Source of the DNA: Methanomassiliicoccus sp.
GTDB taxonomy: Archaea; Thermoplasmatota; Thermoplasmata; Methanomassiliicoccales; Methanomassiliicoccaceae
Assembly (NCBI GenBank): GCA_018262895.1
Contig: JADFDJ010000006.1
Coordinates: 100,566-164,565, forward strand
Direction: 5' to 3'
Length of the DNA stretch: 64,000 nt
A model generated the notes under the pieces. That model was not told the origin of the DNA. It worked only from the letters and a program-made list of their open reading frames with translations, and searched no databases. The translations under genes were made by a program, and so were the position numbers. Of this stretch, positions 62,364 to 64,000 are shown in pieces. Every line of letters starts with the position of its first letter. Positions within the stretch are counted from its first letter, which is position 1.

Positions 62364-63203
62364 TCAAACCTCGAAGACCTTTCCTGTTCCCAGCTCGTCG
62401 TAATCGTTCTTCAAGACCTGCCTCAGTATGGCGGATGCCTTCTTTCCGGTGCAGTGCCCGCTCACCACGCGTTGACAGCCCAGCTCCTTGAACCGCTTTG
62501 CCATGTGTTCTACATCTGATGGAGAGCCAGCCAATCCCTTGGTGACAGGGTTGCTGACGGCATGGAACCCGCCCATGACCGCCTTGATGGGCTCATCAGG
62601 CCACTTCGCCTTGGCTGCTTGGACCATGTTCAGGACCCCCAGGTGGCCGCAGCCGGTCAGGACGGAGATGCCGTCGGGCTCCTTGACTACAAGGGTCAGC
62701 TCATGCGTGAACTTGTCCGGAACGAGTTTTTCCCCTTTCCTTACCTTGATGTTCCTCTCAACGTAGACCAGCGGCTCGGTGGCAGGGATCGATGTGAGGG
62801 CAAAGAAGCCTGGTGCAACCTCAGTATCCTCGCTCAGCCATCTCAGCCTAGGTTCATTGGCCTTGAGAACGTTCTTGTCCAGACCGATGTACCGCCTTAT
62901 GAGGGGCATCGTGTAAAAATGGTCCCCGTCGGCGGTCGTCCTTAGATAGAGGGGTGCATCCTCATTGGCCGCAAAGAACGCCCCCAGGCCACCTCCGTGA
63001 TCGTAGTGGCCATGCGATAGAACTGCGGCCTCCACATCGCGGAGATCGATGTCGAGCTTCTGCGCATTTGCAGCGAAAGCCGGTGTGCTTCCAGTATCGA
63101 ACAATATTTTCTTACCGTTCGCCTCGAGATGGAGGGATAACCCCCACTCGTTCGTTAGGCCTGAAAGCCCTTCAGAGTTGTCGATGAGCGTGGTTATGTG
63201 CAT
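62364..63203 (-). CDS. Metallo-beta-lactamase fold hydrolase, RFAP synthase-like family
   Basis: A 279-residue metal-dependent hydrolase. KKILFDTGSTPAF and the metal motif AAVLSHGHYDHGGG are intact, followed by GCGHLGVLNMV and VMGGFHAVSN and the late SGHCTGKKA with histidine and cysteine. This branch (COG1237) is often labelled 7,8-dihydropterin-6-methyl-4-aminobenzene-phosphate synthase after a methanogen report; that activity is not certain. A TATAAAAC-type box about 25 bases upstream suggests a leaderless mRNA. Confidence 0.85.
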   Translation of the reverse strand: MHITTLIDNSEGLSGLTNEWGLSLHLEANGKKILFDTGSTPAFAANAQKLDIDLRDVEAAVLSHGHYDHGGGLGAFFAANEDAPLYLRTTADGDHFYTMPLIRRYIGLDKNVLKANEPRLRWLSEDTEVAPGFFALTSIPATEPLVYVERNIKVRKGEKLVPDKFTHELTLVVKEPDGISVLTGCGHLGVLNMVQAAKAKWPDEPIKAVMGGFHAVSNPVTKGLAGSPSDVEHMAKRFKELGCQRVVSGHCTGKKASAILRQVLKNDYDELGTGKVFEV

Positions 63204-63385
63204 GATAATAAATGAATTCTAAATTGTTATAAAACTTTACAATGCACCGCTCTGTTGCCAGCCTGAAGACCTTCAGATGGCCGGAACGGCGATACCTTTC
63301 TATTCATTCATGGTCTGGCTTAGCTGAGGGGGCAGGACGAAATATATCAATCGTTCATTGCGTTTATATACTATCAAAACATCAC
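63204..63385. other. AT-rich intergenic region upstream of candidate RNA
   Basis: Holds the minus-strand MBL-gene promoter (TATAAAAC near 63229-63236) and an ATATATCAATC sequence at 63342-63352 repeated at 63389-63399. TTTATATA at 63363-63370 is a plus-strand TATA box. No protein gene. Confidence 0.5.
63363..63370 (+). promoter_or_regulatory. TATA box of the candidate RNA
   Basis: TTTATATA; transcription expected about 25-30 bases downstream near 63393, over the palindrome at 63386-63397. Confidence 0.5.
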
Positions 63386-63397
63386 TTGATATATCAA
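63386..63397. promoter_or_regulatory. Perfect 12-base palindrome at the candidate RNA start
   Basis: TTGATATATCAA is perfectly symmetric. A related half-site with the same ATATATCAATC core lies 47 bases upstream, on the other side of the TATA box. The pair could be an operator. Confidence 0.5.
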
Positions 63398-63597
63398 TCC
63401 GACCCGTCGGTTGCCTCCCTATTGCCTATATCGAGAAGGCAGAATGACGCCTGGGTGGCCCGTAGGGTCGAATTGGTAAACAGCATGCCAGGGGCGCCTC
63501 GCCTACGAAAACCTCCCCTATTGACTTGGTTTAGGCATAAGAGAACGAGACCCGACTTTACACCCACATCGAGGGCGGGGCGCCTCCTTTTTTTCAA
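63393..63597 (+). ncRNA. Candidate structured RNA, about 200 nt
   Basis: A GC-rich block lies in AT-rich DNA after a TATA box and ends at GGGGCGCCTCC plus seven T residues (to 63597). Possible helices: CCGAC/GTCGG near the 5' end, or alternatively CGACCC with GGGTCG at about 63465; TGCCT/AGGCA; GGG/CCC; GCCTGG/CCAGG. GGGGCGCCTC occurs twice. No start codon with ribosome site gives a convincing protein. AGACCCGACTTTAC vaguely recalls an RNase P segment, but the other RNase P core motifs are lacking. Treated as an unassigned candidate. Confidence 0.4.
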
Positions 63598-63720
63598 CTG
63601 AAGTGAATGATAACTTCTATTATGCCAGTATCAGATATTTTCTTCTTTTTTCAGGGTGTGATACTTCTGCCGGGATTCACCGAACGTATGTCTGACCTGA
63701 CCGTCATTTCGGGAATCTAG

Positions 63721-64000
63721 CTATCCCTGACCGAAAGCGCTGGCACCCAGGTGCTGCTCACCACTCTTAACGTCTCGGAGCAGGTAATGGACTACCCACT
63801 GGGTTTTTCTAAGTTTTTTAAAAAGTCCCATGACTCGCATCCACCCCAGCTTCCTTTCTCGGTCGTCGAAGTATGTCCATTCGTCGAGAAGCTCTATGCC
63901 CTCGTGCCATTTCTCGAAATCGCGTCCTTCGTCGATGCCAAAATGAAAGGTCACCTCCTCACCTAGACGATGGTCCCTCTGGAACTTTCTCCTCCAAATC
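63721..64000 (-). CDS. SAM-dependent methyltransferase-like protein, C-terminal part (5' partial)
   Basis: The frame ends at TAG 63721-63723 and stays open to the window edge, so the N-terminus lies beyond 64000; the GTG at 63954 is internal. The visible 92 residues read RRKFQRDHRLGEEVTFHFGI and then WHEGIELLDEWTYFDDRERK, LGWMRVMGLFKKLRKTQWVV, HYLL. The DEWTYFDD-x-LGWMR-KTQWVV pattern is like the C-terminus of leucine carboxyl methyltransferase/TcmP-type O-methyltransferases. The SAM-binding part is not in view, so the call is tentative. Confidence 0.5.
   Translation of the reverse strand, partial: IWRRKFQRDHRLGEEVTFHFGIDEGRDFEKWHEGIELLDEWTYFDDRERKLGWMRVMGLFKKLRKTQWVVHYLLRDVKSGEQHLGASAFGQG

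Noticed and set aside
63393..63597. RNase P RNA
   Set aside because: Only a weak resemblance (AGACCCGACTTTAC) to a conserved 3' segment; the GAGGAAAGTCC-type core and length are missing.

Overview
This window reads as one contiguous piece of a moderately GC-rich euryarchaeal chromosome. The archaeal markers are DNA topoisomerase VI (both subunits), Sec61-beta, archaeal NAC, a DRG-type GTPase, class I lysyl-tRNA synthetase, MptA-type GTP cyclohydrolase, four-subunit pyruvate:ferredoxin oxidoreductase and TATA-box promoters close to start codons. MptA (methanopterin pathway), HypC (NiFe-hydrogenase maturation) and the many FN3-rich surface proteins would suit a Methanomassiliicoccales-like Thermoplasmatota member. 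That placement is an inference; no rRNA or methanogenesis gene is present to prove it.

Layout. 1-5.8 kb: end of a DUF362 ferredoxin-like protein, mptA, a REC-PAS-PAS-PAS histidine kinase, a HAD phosphatase and a TPR protein. 5.9-10.7 kb: gatC-gatA-gatB operon convergent with a bacterial-type aspS, a set suited to indirect Asn-tRNA synthesis. 10.8-15.6 kb: Lrp regulator, alanyl-tRNA editing protein, glutamine synthetase, the degraded remnant of a second glutamine synthetase, NAC and HypC. 15.6-24.8 kb: QueG-like Fe-S protein, DUF169 protein, porGDAB operon, an unrecognised membrane-anchored protein and PEP synthase (central pyruvate metabolism). 24.8-30 kb: CBS-ParB protein, tRNA-Asp, an AcuC-type deacetylase and an iron/cobalamin-type ABC importer. 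30-39.7 kb: panD, RNase HI, dodecin, a candidate small RNA, hisS, a UDG-like protein, DRG GTPase, carbamate kinase, a zinc-ribbon membrane protein, and top6B-top6A. 39.9-46.3 kb: ferrous iron operon feoA-feoA-feoB-TM-feoC-like controlled by three palindromic operators, lysS, a small hypothetical protein, Sec61-beta and pyrophosphatase. 46.4-64 kb: accessory/surface region with three large anchored exoproteins (14 FN3 domains; Ig-like; beta-propeller plus FN3), an ArlH/KaiC-like ATPase with a degenerate P-loop, a frameshifted GAF histidine kinase, an iron-sulfur flavoprotein, an MFS efflux pump with divergent MarR regulator, an MBL hydrolase, a second candidate ncRNA and the end of a methyltransferase-like gene.

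Most notable: two intergenic candidate RNAs (31.30-31.39 kb with two anti-Shine-Dalgarno-like loop motifs, and 63.39-63.60 kb with a palindromic site at its start); a triple DtxR-like operator at feo; palindromes before lrp, the ABC importer and the 14-FN3 gene; and three single-base homopolymer disruptions (mptA start, and twice in the GAF kinase) that suggest either real decay or consensus errors. No CRISPR array, insertion sequence, rRNA or replication origin was seen.
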